From assembly GCF_900106805.1 (NCBI RefSeq), contig NZ_FNNP01000005.1, positions 62,001-126,000 of the forward strand: DNA of 64,000 bases, read 5' to 3'. This stretch comes from Ruegeria halocynthiae. Lineage in GTDB: Bacteria > Pseudomonadota > Alphaproteobacteria > Rhodobacterales > Rhodobacteraceae. Below the pieces are notes generated by a model, which made no database searches, had not been told where the DNA came from, and saw only the letters and a list, made by a program, of their open reading frames with translations. The position numbers and the translations under genes were made by a program. Shown here in pieces: positions 38,917-48,989 of this stretch (positions within the stretch are counted from its first letter, which is position 1; every line of letters starts with the position of its first letter).

Positions 38917-38932
38917 AAAAAACGCTTGGCGT
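38917..38932 (-). terminator. Possible attenuator hairpin downstream of the TPP aptamer
   Basis: Between the aptamer and thiD the minus strand reads ACGC-CAA-GCGT followed by six T. The stem is only 4 bp, so it is weak. It could be the expression-platform terminator, or the riboswitch may instead control translation. Confidence 0.3.
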
Positions 38933-38940
38933 GTTCTAAG

Positions 38941-39030
38941 ACCGTTCCCTCCGCCGGTATTGCCCGGATCAGGTTCGATGGGTTAGCGCATCCACGCCTC
39001 TCAGCCCTTCAATCAGGGCACCCCAACGGT
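38941..39030 (-). ncRNA. TPP riboswitch (THI element)
   Basis: The minus strand has the complete THI-box core: GGGGTGCC, CTGAGA (38999-39004) and ACCTGATC (38967-38974), ending GGAGGGAACGG. The P1 helix closes between 39025-39030 and 38941-38946 (AACGGT/ACCGTT on the plus strand). It lies 60 bp upstream of thiD. High thiamin pyrophosphate should reduce expression of the whole thiD-to-thiX operon. Confidence 0.95.
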
Positions 39031-39176
39031 TGAGGCGACATTCTCAGACGCCAGATTGAAAATCAAGGAAGAAACAAACCCAATTAAGGCCAGTCCATAT
39101 GATAGAGTATGGCCAAGCGTTTGGTGCATTTATGGGAAATTGCGAGGCCTGGCCTCGTGCTCCGGGATATATATAG

Positions 39177-39210
39177 CCAGATGAAGTACGGCCCCCCCTG
39201 CTTCATCTGG
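39177..39210 (-). terminator. Hairpin downstream of dnaJ, likely terminator
   Basis: A perfect 10-bp stem (39201-39210 with 39177-39186, 14-base loop) 73 bases past the dnaJ stop. On the minus strand it is followed by CTATATATA rather than a clean T run, so it is a weak or assisted terminator. The 250 bp between dnaJ and the riboswitch also hold a palindrome (39143-39157) and presumably the thi promoter; I see no gene there. Confidence 0.5.
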
Positions 39211-39282
39211 GCAAAAGATTTCCGGGTGAGACGCGGCTTGTCGCGGCAGGGGCAATGCTGCCTTGTCAGGAGAAGAAGCTGA

Positions 39283-40431
39283 TTAGCCCTTCATTCCGTC
39301 CCAAAAGGACTTCACAGACGAGAAAAAGCTTTTTGATTCCGGATGGTTATCCTCACCCAGATCGTCAAATTCCTGCAGCAATTCTTTCTGGCGAGCGGTC
39401 AGGTTGACCGGGGTTTCCACCGCGAGTTCGATAAACATATCGCCGATGCCGCCACCACGCAGGGCTGGCATACCTTTGCCGCGCAAACGCATCTGACGGC
39501 CTGATTGGCTGCCTGCGGGAATCTGAACACGGCCGCGGCCACCATCGATTGTGGGAACTTCGATCGAACCACCCAGAGCGGCCTTACCCATACTGACCGG
39601 GACGCGGCAATAGAGATTCACGCTGTCGCGTTCAAACAATTTATGCTCGGACACCTCGACAAAGATATAAAGATCGCCTGGAGGGCCACCGCGCATACCT
39701 GCCTCGCCTTCACCAGCCAAACGGATACGCGTTCCGGTTTCAACGCCCGCCGGAATGTTCACAGACAGCGCTCGATCTTTTTCAACCCGGCCAGCACCAC
39801 CGCATGATTTACAGGGGTTCTTGATGATCTGACCCAAGCCCGAACAGGTCGGGCAGGTGCGTTCAACAGTGAAGAAGCCTTGTTGTGCTCGGACCTTGCC
39901 CATGCCGGAACAGGTCGGGCATGTGGTTGGCTCTACGCCGCCTTCGGCCCCGGTACCCTCGCACGACGAACAGGCAACGGCGGTCGGGACGTTGATGGTT
40001 TTCTGCAGGCCTGCATAGGCCTCTTCCAGTGAAACCCGCAGGTTATAGCGCAAGTCCGAGCCACGTGCGGCGCGGCGTCCGCCACCCCCACGCTGGCCGC
40101 CCATGAAGTCACCGAACAGATCGTCGAAGACGTCAGAGAATGCGCTGGAGAAATCGCCCTGGCCGCCGAAACCACCACCGGGACGGCCACCGCCGCCCAT
40201 GCCGTTTTCAAACGCGGCATGGCCAAAGCGGTCATAGGCAGCTTTTTTGTCGCCATCACGCAGAACATCATAGGCCTCGTTGGCCTCTTTGAACTGCGAT
40301 TCGGCGTCCGGATTGTCCTTGTTGCGATCGGGATGCAGTTCCTTGGCTTTCGTGCGAAAACCTTTCTTGATTTCATCCGCAGAAGCGCCCTTGGACACGC
40401 CGAGCACTTCGTAATAGTCGCGTTTGGACAT
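39283..40431 (-). CDS. dnaJ: Chaperone DnaJ (Hsp40)
   Basis: A 382-residue co-chaperone of DnaK. The J domain has the HPD tripeptide in [11 protein letters not shown], a Gly-rich linker follows, and four CxxCxGxG zinc motifs are visible ([32 protein letters not shown]). ATG 40431 follows AAGGAAG by six bases. It is cotranscribed with dnaK, 74 bp downstream of it. Confidence 0.97.
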   Translation of the reverse strand: MSKRDYYEVLGVSKGASADEIKKGFRTKAKELHPDRNKDNPDAESQFKEANEAYDVLRDGDKKAAYDRFGHAAFENGMGGGGRPGGGFGGQGDFSSAFSDVFDDLFGDFMGGQRGGGGRRAARGSDLRYNLRVSLEEAYAGLQKTINVPTAVACSSCEGTGAEGGVEPTTCPTCSGMGKVRAQQGFFTVERTCPTCSGLGQIIKNPCKSCGGAGRVEKDRALSVNIPAGVETGTRIRLAGEGEAGMRGGPPGDLYIFVEVSEHKLFERDSVNLYCRVPVSMGKAALGGSIEVPTIDGGRGRVQIPAGSQSGRQMRLRGKGMPALRGGGIGDMFIELAVETPVNLTARQKELLQEFDDLGEDNHPESKSFFSSVKSFWDGMKG

Positions 40432-40459
40432 CAGTTCTTCCTTCTGCCTCAACGTAATC

Positions 40460-40486
40460 GGGCCGGCCCGGCAACCGGACCGGCCC
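40460..40486 (-). other. dnaK-dnaJ intercistronic hairpin
   Basis: A 12-bp GC-rich stem (40475-40486 with 40460-40471, three-base loop, one G-U pair) in the 74-bp gap between the dnaK stop and dnaJ start. No T tract follows. It could partly terminate or protect the dnaK message, giving more DnaK than DnaJ. Confidence 0.7.
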
Positions 40487-40505
40487 TAATTGGCCCGGTT
40501 ACCCG

Positions 40506-42413
<1,908 letters not shown>

Positions 42414-42525
42414 TTTTGCAATCCCTTTCTCTTCAAGGCGATGTCCCGAGGCCGGGACCCGTTATGGCATCCCTGCCCCGATCTGTTGTGCACGAATGGC
42501 CCTACACCATCGCGCGTCCCGGCGT

Positions 42526-42554
42526 ATATAAGGGCGGGATCAGGGGCCTGCAAG
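42526..42554 (-). promoter_or_regulatory. Candidate RpoH (sigma-32) promoter of dnaK
   Basis: On the minus strand CTTGCA (42549-42554) is followed after 15 bases by CCCTTATA (42526-42533), close to the alphaproteobacterial heat-shock pattern (CTTG then CCNNAT-type). It lies about 113 bp before the dnaK start. Confidence 0.5.
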
Positions 42555-42628
42555 CGGTCAGAATCGCAGGTTTTCGGGATTCTGCAGCCTTTTTTGGCAA
42601 GGTTTTGGCAAGGAATGGGGATTCTTCA

Positions 42629-43231
42629 ATGGCGCAGCTGCTTTTGCGCGGATTTGACATCCGGAAAGGCCATTTGGATACGGCCGCACAAGCAGGTCTG
42701 ATTGAGCTGTTGCGCCCGATTCTGAAAGCTGCACCGCTTTATCGGCCCATCATGCCCTCGGGCAAGGAGATGTCGGTTCGCATGACCTCGGCCGGGGCGA
42801 TGGGTTGGGTCACTGATCGGGCGGGGTATCGGTATCAGGACACGCATCCCAAAGGTATGTCGTGGCCCGCAATCCCGGATAAAATCCTGACAATCTGGCA
42901 GAACCTGACCGGGGCAGATCGCCAGCCTGATTGCTGCCTGATCAACTATTACGGCGAAGGCACAAGAATGGGCCTGCATCAGGACAAGGATGAAGCCGAT
43001 TTTTCATGGCCCGTGCTTTCGATCTCATTGGGGGATGATGCCCTGTTTCGCATCGGCAACACAACGCGCGGCGGCAAGACCGAATCGATCTGGCTGAATT
43101 CAGGCGATGTGGTGATCATGGGCGGCCCAGCCCGACTGTCCTATCACGGGATCGATCGTATCAGGTTCGGATCGTCCCGTCTGCTGCCTAAGGGTGGGCG
43201 CATCAACCTTACATTGCGAGTCGCAGTGTGA
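42629..43231 (+). CDS. alkB: AlkB-type 2-oxoglutarate/Fe(II) DNA repair dioxygenase
   Basis: A 200-residue enzyme that oxidatively removes alkyl groups from N1-methyladenine or N3-methylcytosine. The iron facial triad is His117, Asp119 (GLHQDKDEAD) and His173 (LSYHGIDR), and Arg191/Arg197 in RINLTLR bind 2-oxoglutarate. ATG 42629 has GGGGA seven bases upstream; the frame is open further, into the dnaK promoter, without homology. It is convergent with the ABC-2 permease. Confidence 0.93.
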   Translation: MAQLLLRGFDIRKGHLDTAAQAGLIELLRPILKAAPLYRPIMPSGKEMSVRMTSAGAMGWVTDRAGYRYQDTHPKGMSWPAIPDKILTIWQNLTGADRQPDCCLINYYGEGTRMGLHQDKDEADFSWPVLSISLGDDALFRIGNTTRGGKTESIWLNSGDVVIMGGPARLSYHGIDRIRFGSSRLLPKGGRINLTLRVAV

Positions 43232-43289
43232 AGCGCATTCCAAAAAAGTGGAAACCGGATTTCGGAACAAATTGCGCGAACGGCATAGA

Positions 43290-44111
43290 TCAGCGACGCG
43301 CATCCCAGCTTTTTGAGACGTGTTTGCGCGTATAGAATTCACCCAGCAATCCGATCATGGTCAGGACAATCCCGACCCAAAGCGCATATTCCCAGCTGGT
43401 ATTGCGCGGAAAGTAGTTGCGAAACACGAACCCCCGGCATTGATCAATGATGTGAAACAGCGGGTTCCACGCGAACATGGTCAGCATGAACCCACCCAAA
43501 GCGTTGCCAACGAACATCTTGCCCGAGAACACCATATTCATGCGGCGATAGGCATTTGTCAGGATCTCAACCGTACTGGGAAACCAGGGCTTCAGCGCCA
43601 ATAGAACCAGCCCTACCGAACATCCCGAGAACCAAGACAACACCAGCATCCCGAACGCGCCACCGGGGTCATGAATCTCAAGCGGTGTGACCGCCACACT
43701 GTAGACAAACAAGATCACCAGGATCGAGGCAAGCTGCGTATAGAATGTACCGAATGCGGCCGCCGCCAACATCACCATCATGGTCATTGGTGAATGCAAG
43801 GTCATCGGATTGTTGCCCGATCCAACGCCAGCAATTGAGGTGGCCGACTTGATATTTGTTATGAACAGAAAGACGCCCGAGAGCAGGAACAGAATGAACT
43901 CTCCCCTGATCTTGGCGATACGCGTACCCATGAGCGACAGCAGAAGGTAGAACGCCCCAGCGATCACGACCACCTGAAGTATATTTATCAGGATCGCCAT
44001 CACCGCATTCGCGTGCTGCGACCGGATATTACGTACAACCGCATGAAATATCAGCTCGGCCGTGGTAAAGACCCCGCCCAGCAATGATTGATTTCGCTTA
44101 TAGTGAAACAC
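43290..44111 (-). CDS. ABC-2 type polysaccharide export permease (KpsM-like), orphan
   Basis: A 273-residue membrane protein with about six hydrophobic segments, of the ABC-2/KpsM group that exports capsule or O-antigen precursors. The segments AWNPLFHIIDQCRGFVF and NTSWEYALWVGI match the family's C-terminus. The start is GTG 44111 behind AGGAAAG. The partner ATPase (KpsT) is not in the window. It is divergent from cysQ and the glycan cluster over 123 bp, which suggests a shared function. Confidence 0.85.
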   Translation of the reverse strand: MFHYKRNQSLLGGVFTTAELIFHAVVRNIRSQHANAVMAILINILQVVVIAGAFYLLLSLMGTRIAKIRGEFILFLLSGVFLFITNIKSATSIAGVGSGNNPMTLHSPMTMMVMLAAAAFGTFYTQLASILVILFVYSVAVTPLEIHDPGGAFGMLVLSWFSGCSVGLVLLALKPWFPSTVEILTNAYRRMNMVFSGKMFVGNALGGFMLTMFAWNPLFHIIDQCRGFVFRNYFPRNTSWEYALWVGIVLTMIGLLGEFYTRKHVSKSWDARR

Positions 44112-44234
44112 TCGACCGTTCTTTCCTGCTCATGTCACCTGCAATATGGCACGAAATTCTTGCTGTTCCGTATCCGCCGCATCATAAGTCCGTCAGGTGC
44201 CTTGATCAACAAACCACAGGAACGGAGCTTTTTT

Positions 44235-45032
44235 GTGACCTATGACGCCCTAATTCCCGTCATCCGACGGCTGGCTTTGCAGGCAGGCGACAAGATCATG
44301 CAGATCTATGAGGCGGATGATTTCGATGTCAAAGTCAAATCCGATTCCAGCCCCGTGACCGAGGCGGATGAGGCCGCGGATGCCCTGATCTCGGCCGGGT
44401 TGCGCGAAGCCTTTCCCGATATCTTGCTGGTGACCGAGGAACAGGCAGCCACACATTCGGAAAAGGGCGAGACTTTCCTGATCGTTGATCCGCTGGACGG
44501 CACCAAAGAGTTCATCAATCGCCGCGGTGATTTCACTGTAAATATCGCGCTTGTCGAAAACGGCGTGCCGACGCGTGGTGTAGTTTACGCACCTGCGCGG
44601 GGTCGGATGTTCTATACACAAGCCGATGGGCAAGCAGTCGAGGAAACCGGTCCATTGAACAAAGATAAAGCCGGTCACGTGACGCCGATATCAGTCTCTA
44701 AACCAGACAATTCGGCGCTTTTGATCGTTGCGTCCAAGTCGCATCGAGATCAGGCGACCGAGGATTACATCAACAAATATCAGGTGCGTGACAGCAAAAG
44801 CGCGGGGTCGTCGCTTAAATTTTGCTTGGTCGCGACGGGTGAGGCTGACCTCTACCCTCGGGTCGGCCGCACCATGGAATGGGACACTGCCGCAGGCCAC
44901 GCCGTTCTGTCCGGGGCTGGCGGAGATGTCGTGCGCTTTGACGACCATTCACCACTGACCTATGGCAAAGACGGCTATGCCAACCCGTTTTTCATCGCCT
45001 ATGCTCCGGGCGTAGACCTGAAGGAAGCCTGA
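44235..45032 (+). CDS. cysQ: 3'(2'),5'-bisphosphate nucleotidase CysQ
   Basis: A 265-residue inositol-monophosphatase-fold enzyme that converts PAP to AMP and so removes the product of sulfotransfer and sulfate assimilation. Metal sites are Glu69, Asp85 and Asp88 (IVDPLDGTKEF) and the distal WDTAAGHAVLSGAGG. The start is GTG 44235 after GGAG. It heads the kdsB-galE-glycosyltransferase operon, overlapping kdsB by one base. PAP removal fits the sulfotransferase at the other end of the cluster. Confidence 0.93.
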   Translation: MTYDALIPVIRRLALQAGDKIMQIYEADDFDVKVKSDSSPVTEADEAADALISAGLREAFPDILLVTEEQAATHSEKGETFLIVDPLDGTKEFINRRGDFTVNIALVENGVPTRGVVYAPARGRMFYTQADGQAVEETGPLNKDKAGHVTPISVSKPDNSALLIVASKSHRDQATEDYINKYQVRDSKSAGSSLKFCLVATGEADLYPRVGRTMEWDTAAGHAVLSGAGGDVVRFDDHSPLTYGKDGYANPFFIAYAPGVDLKEA

Positions 45033-45832
45033 TGTCTGTACTGATCGCTATTCCCGCCCGCTATGCTTCGACCCGCTATCCGGGCAAACCTCTGGTGCCG
45101 CTGACCGGTGCCAATGGGACCAGCATGACCCTGATCGAGCGGTCCTGGCGTGCGGCCATTTCAGTTTCAGGCGTGGATCGCGTGGTGGTTGCAACTGACG
45201 ATGACCGCATTCGCGAAGCGGCAGAAAGTTTCGGAGCCGAAGTCGTGATGACCTCGGATACCTGCCGAAATGGCACCGAGCGTTGCGCCGAGACCCATGC
45301 GTCACTGGGCGGTGATCATGAGATCGTCGTCAATTTGCAGGGTGATGCACCGCTGACGCCGCATTGGTTTGTCGAAGATCTGATCTCGGGCCTGCGCAAT
45401 GCACCTGATGCGGGTGTCGCCACCCCGGTCCTGCGCTGTGACGGTAACGCCCTGAACGGGTTGTTGAATGATCGCAAACATGATCGCGTCGGCGGCACAA
45501 CGGCCGTCTTCGGCAATGATCATAGTGCGCTCTATTTCTCGAAAGAGGTGATCCCATTCACCTCTGATATCTATGCTGGCGCCGATCCCACCCCAGTCTT
45601 TCACCATGTCGGGGTATATGCCTACCGCCCTGATGCGCTTGCGGCCTATCCGTCCTGGCCAAGTGGTCCGCTGGAGACACTGGAAGGCCTTGAACAGTTG
45701 CGCTTTATGGAGAACGGTCGCAAGGTTTTATGCGTCGAGGTCGAAGCCAAAGGCCGCCAGTTCTGGGAGCTGAACAACCCGCAGGACGTTGCCAAGATAG
45801 AAGAGATGATGACCGCAATGGGGCTTGAATGA
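45032..45832 (+). CDS. kdsB: 3-deoxy-manno-octulosonate cytidylyltransferase
   Basis: A 266-residue enzyme activating Kdo to CMP-Kdo for LPS inner core or capsule linkers. The N-terminus IAIPARYASTRYPGKPL is diagnostic for KdsB, and the mid segment QGDAPL follows family pattern. It overlaps cysQ (TGATG) and galE. Whether it supplies LPS or a Kdo-linked capsule is open; the KpsM-like permease next door makes the latter worth testing. Confidence 0.9.
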   Translation: MSVLIAIPARYASTRYPGKPLVPLTGANGTSMTLIERSWRAAISVSGVDRVVVATDDDRIREAAESFGAEVVMTSDTCRNGTERCAETHASLGGDHEIVVNLQGDAPLTPHWFVEDLISGLRNAPDAGVATPVLRCDGNALNGLLNDRKHDRVGGTTAVFGNDHSALYFSKEVIPFTSDIYAGADPTPVFHHVGVYAYRPDALAAYPSWPSGPLETLEGLEQLRFMENGRKVLCVEVEAKGRQFWELNNPQDVAKIEEMMTAMGLE

Positions 45833-46812
45833 CCCATATTCTGGTCACCGGCGGCGCAGGTTATATCGGCTCTCATGCCTGCAAGGCATTGGCGCAGGCG
45901 GGCTACGTGCCCGTGACCTATGACAATCTGGTCACCGGTTGGCAGGATGCGGTCAAATTCGGCCCGTTCGAGCAGGGCGACCTGCTGGACCGCGCGCGCC
46001 TGGATGAGGTGTTCGCCAAGTACCAGCCCGCCGCCGTGATGCATTTCGCTGCCCTCAGTCAGGTGGGCGAGGCGATGTCGGAGCCCGGCAAATACTGGTC
46101 CAATAATGTAACCGGATCATTGACACTGATTCAGGCAGCGGTGGATGCGGGGTGTCTGGATTTCGTCTTTTCCTCGACCTGCGCCACCTATGGTGAGCAT
46201 GACAATGTGGTATTGGACGAGGCTTCCCCACAATACCCGTTGAATGCCTATGGCGCCTCGAAACGCGCAATTGAGGATATCCTGCGCGATTTCGAGTCCG
46301 CCCATGATCTGAACCATGTCATCTTCCGCTACTTCAACGTGGCCGGGGCCGATCCGGAAGCCGAAGTTGGCGAGTTCCACCAGCCCGAGACCCATCTGGT
46401 GCCGCTGATGCTGGATGCCATCGACGGCAAGCGGGATGGATTGACAGTATTCGGCACCGATTACGACACGCCCGACGGGACCTGCATCCGCGATTACGTG
46501 CATGTCTGCGATCTGGTTGATGCACATGTTCTGGGGCTGAAGTGGCTTGAGGCGGGCAAGGGCTCTCGTGTGTTCAATTTGGGCACCGGGTCAGGGTTTT
46601 CGGTGATGGAGGTGATCGAGCACTCGAAAATTGTCACCAACCGCGTCGTACCCTACAGCATCGGCCCTCGCCGGACCGGAGATTGCACACGACTGGTTTC
46701 AGGTTCGATCCGCGCCGAAGATGAGCTCGGTTGGAAGCCAGAACGCTCAACGTTAGAGACGATGATCACCGACGCCTGGCGCTGGCATCAGAATGGCAAC
46801 TACCGAAAGTGA
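45829..46812 (+). CDS. galE: UDP-glucose 4-epimerase
   Basis: A 327-residue short-chain dehydrogenase-type epimerase. The NAD motif is TGGAGYIGSHA (7-17), the catalytic pair is Tyr141 and Lys145 (AYGASKRA), and Ser116/Thr117 lie in SSTCATYGEH. It makes UDP-galactose (or UDP-GalNAc) for the glycosyltransferases that follow. It overlaps kdsB by four bases and is two bases from the next gene. Confidence 0.93.
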   Translation: MTHILVTGGAGYIGSHACKALAQAGYVPVTYDNLVTGWQDAVKFGPFEQGDLLDRARLDEVFAKYQPAAVMHFAALSQVGEAMSEPGKYWSNNVTGSLTLIQAAVDAGCLDFVFSSTCATYGEHDNVVLDEASPQYPLNAYGASKRAIEDILRDFESAHDLNHVIFRYFNVAGADPEAEVGEFHQPETHLVPLMLDAIDGKRDGLTVFGTDYDTPDGTCIRDYVHVCDLVDAHVLGLKWLEAGKGSRVFNLGTGSGFSVMEVIEHSKIVTNRVVPYSIGPRRTGDCTRLVSGSIRAEDELGWKPERSTLETMITDAWRWHQNGNYRK

Positions 46813-46814
46813 AC

Positions 46815-47855
46815 ATGGAAGATCAGCCGCTAACTTTGGTGCAACGCTACAAGCTGCGCCTGAAACGCAAGCGGCTTTTATGGCGATCCTTTCTAAGCCG
46901 TCATCAACTGGCGCCCATTGCCAACAAGACGCAACAGATCACACCAGGAACAATCCTTGCCTTCACTACCTTGCGCAACGAAATCGATCGATTGCCGTGG
47001 TTTTTTCAGCATTATCGCGCGCTGGGCGTAGATCACTTTCTGATAGTCGACAACGGCAGCGATGACGGGTCGGTTCCATTTCTATTGGAACAGCCGGATG
47101 TATCGCTGTGGCAGACCACCGCAAGCTATCGCGCGTCGCGCTTTGGGCTTGATTGGCTGACCTGGTTGCAGTGGAGATACGGGCACGGACATTGGACACT
47201 AATGATCGATGCCGACGAGTTGCTGGTCTACGCCCACCACGACACAGGCACGCTGCACGATCTGACTGCGTGGCTGGACGCAAACGGGCAAAAGGCCTTT
47301 GGCGCGCTGATGCTGGACCTCTATCCCAAAGGTCCTTTGGACGCGCAAAGCCATGATCCGAAATCCGATCCAACCAGTGTTCTGGGCTGGTTTGACCCCA
47401 GCCCGTATCGCGCGCAGCGCCAGATGCCGATGGGAAATCTGTGGGTCCAGGGCGGAGTGCGCGAGCGGATGTTCTTTTCGGAACAGCGTCGGAAATCCCC
47501 AACGCTCAACAAAATCCCTCTGGTCCGGTGGTCGCGACGTATGGCGTATGTAAACTCGTGTCATTCCGCCCTGCCCCGGTCGCTGAACTTTGCCTATGAC
47601 GGACCGGACGGTCAGGCCCCCTCGGGTGTATTGCTGCATACGAAATTTCTGCCCGAGGTCGTCGAAAAGTCGCGGATCGAGAAACAAAGGCGACAGCATT
47701 TTCACGACCCTGATCAGTTTGGCACCTACTATGACGGGATCATCAATGGGCCGGATCTTTGGTCGCCGGAGTCTGTTGAACTGCGTGATTGGCAACAGCT
47801 GCAAGAACTGGGTTTGATGAATGCGGGCGGATTTCAGGCCACAACGGGGAAGTAA
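46815..47855 (+). CDS. Glycosyltransferase, GT2-like (Glyco_tranf_2_4), copy A
   Basis: A 346-residue GT-A fold glycosyltransferase. The nucleotide-sugar motif is IVDNGSDDG (77-85) and the metal-binding DxD is IDADELLVY (131-139). N-terminal residues 11-30 are strongly basic. ATG 46815 is two bases past galE. The donor and acceptor are unknown. It is clearly related to the next gene, so the pair arose by duplication. Confidence 0.85.
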   Translation: MEDQPLTLVQRYKLRLKRKRLLWRSFLSRHQLAPIANKTQQITPGTILAFTTLRNEIDRLPWFFQHYRALGVDHFLIVDNGSDDGSVPFLLEQPDVSLWQTTASYRASRFGLDWLTWLQWRYGHGHWTLMIDADELLVYAHHDTGTLHDLTAWLDANGQKAFGALMLDLYPKGPLDAQSHDPKSDPTSVLGWFDPSPYRAQRQMPMGNLWVQGGVRERMFFSEQRRKSPTLNKIPLVRWSRRMAYVNSCHSALPRSLNFAYDGPDGQAPSGVLLHTKFLPEVVEKSRIEKQRRQHFHDPDQFGTYYDGIINGPDLWSPESVELRDWQQLQELGLMNAGGFQATTGK

Positions 47856-47978
47856 ACCGGATTTAAACCCGTTGCCTCGCAAGGTATTGAGATGTCATAA
47901 AACGGTAATCACCCGGCACCACTCAGGCCTCAGGCGGCCCCGGGCAGACGCGCATATCAAAAAAGGTTGGAAATCCGC

Positions 47979-48989
47979 GTGAGCCTTTTGGATTCCTATC
48001 GCATGAGATTGCGGCGCAAGCGCCGACTGTTGCGATGCCTGCGCAAACGACGCGATCTGAATGCGGTGCACGACAATACTGCCGACATAAAGCCAGACGA
48101 CATTATGTTGATGAGCGTGATGCGGAACGAAAAGATCCGTCTGCCCTATTTTCTGGAATATTACCGCAAGCTGGGCATCAACCACTTCCTGATCGTGGAC
48201 AACAACAGCAACGACGGCACCCGCGAATACCTGAGCAGTCAGCCCGATGTCTCGCTGTGGTGGACCGATGTAAGCTACAAGACATCGACCTACGGGTTGG
48301 ACTGGTCGAACTATCTGCTGCGCAGCTACGCCCACAGCCACTGGGTGCTGACCGTCGACCCCGATGAATTCTTTATCTATCCCTTCTGCGACACCCGGCC
48401 GATCCGGGCGCTGACCGATTGGCTGGATGATACCGGTGTGCGAAGTTTTGGCACCATGCTGATCGACATGTATCCCGAGGGTACAGTCGAGGACACCCAA
48501 TACAAGGAAGGTCAGAACCCCTTTGAGGTCGCGCCCTGGTTCGATGCGGGCAACTACATGATTACCCGCAATCCGACATACCGGAACCTTTGGATTCAAG
48601 GCGGTCCGCGCGCGCGCGTATTCTTTCAGGACAATCCGTCAAAGGCGCCGGCTCTGAACAAGATACCGCTGGTTAAATGGCACCGGCGCTACGTCTATGT
48701 CAGCTCAACACACGCGCTGCTGCCGCGCGGGCTCAATCAGGTCTACGAGGAACAAGGGGGCGAGAAGACCAGCGGTGCGCTGCTTCATGCCAAACTGATC
48801 GACACATTGGGTGAAAAGGCACGGGAAGAGCTTCAGCGCGGGCAGCACTATGGCGCATCAGGCGAATACAAGGCCTATGCCAGTCAATTGGAGGACCGAC
48901 CAGTATTCCGAAACAAATGGTCCGAGAAGTACATCAACTGGCGACAGCTTGAGATTCTTGGGCTGATGTCAAAAGGGAACTGGGCATGA
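47979..48989 (+). CDS. Glycosyltransferase, GT2-like (Glyco_tranf_2_4), copy B
   Basis: A 336-residue paralogue of copy A with IVDNNSNDG (72-80) and VDPDEFFIY (126-134), a conserved LNKIPLVKW/HRR segment and a matching end (WRQLEILGLMSKG). The start is taken as GTG 47979, five bases after GGAAA; a TTG at 47967 would sit on the ribosome site. It lies 123 bp after copy A and overlaps the GT14 gene by four bases. Confidence 0.84.
   Translation: MSLLDSYRMRLRRKRRLLRCLRKRRDLNAVHDNTADIKPDDIMLMSVMRNEKIRLPYFLEYYRKLGINHFLIVDNNSNDGTREYLSSQPDVSLWWTDVSYKTSTYGLDWSNYLLRSYAHSHWVLTVDPDEFFIYPFCDTRPIRALTDWLDDTGVRSFGTMLIDMYPEGTVEDTQYKEGQNPFEVAPWFDAGNYMITRNPTYRNLWIQGGPRARVFFQDNPSKAPALNKIPLVKWHRRYVYVSSTHALLPRGLNQVYEEQGGEKTSGALLHAKLIDTLGEKAREELQRGQHYGASGEYKAYASQLEDRPVFRNKWSEKYINWRQLEILGLMSKGNWA

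Noticed and set aside
39143..39157. Perfect palindrome CGAGGCC-T-GGCCTCG downstream of dnaJ
   Set aside because: A one-base loop cannot close fully and no second site supports an operator; kept only as a note.
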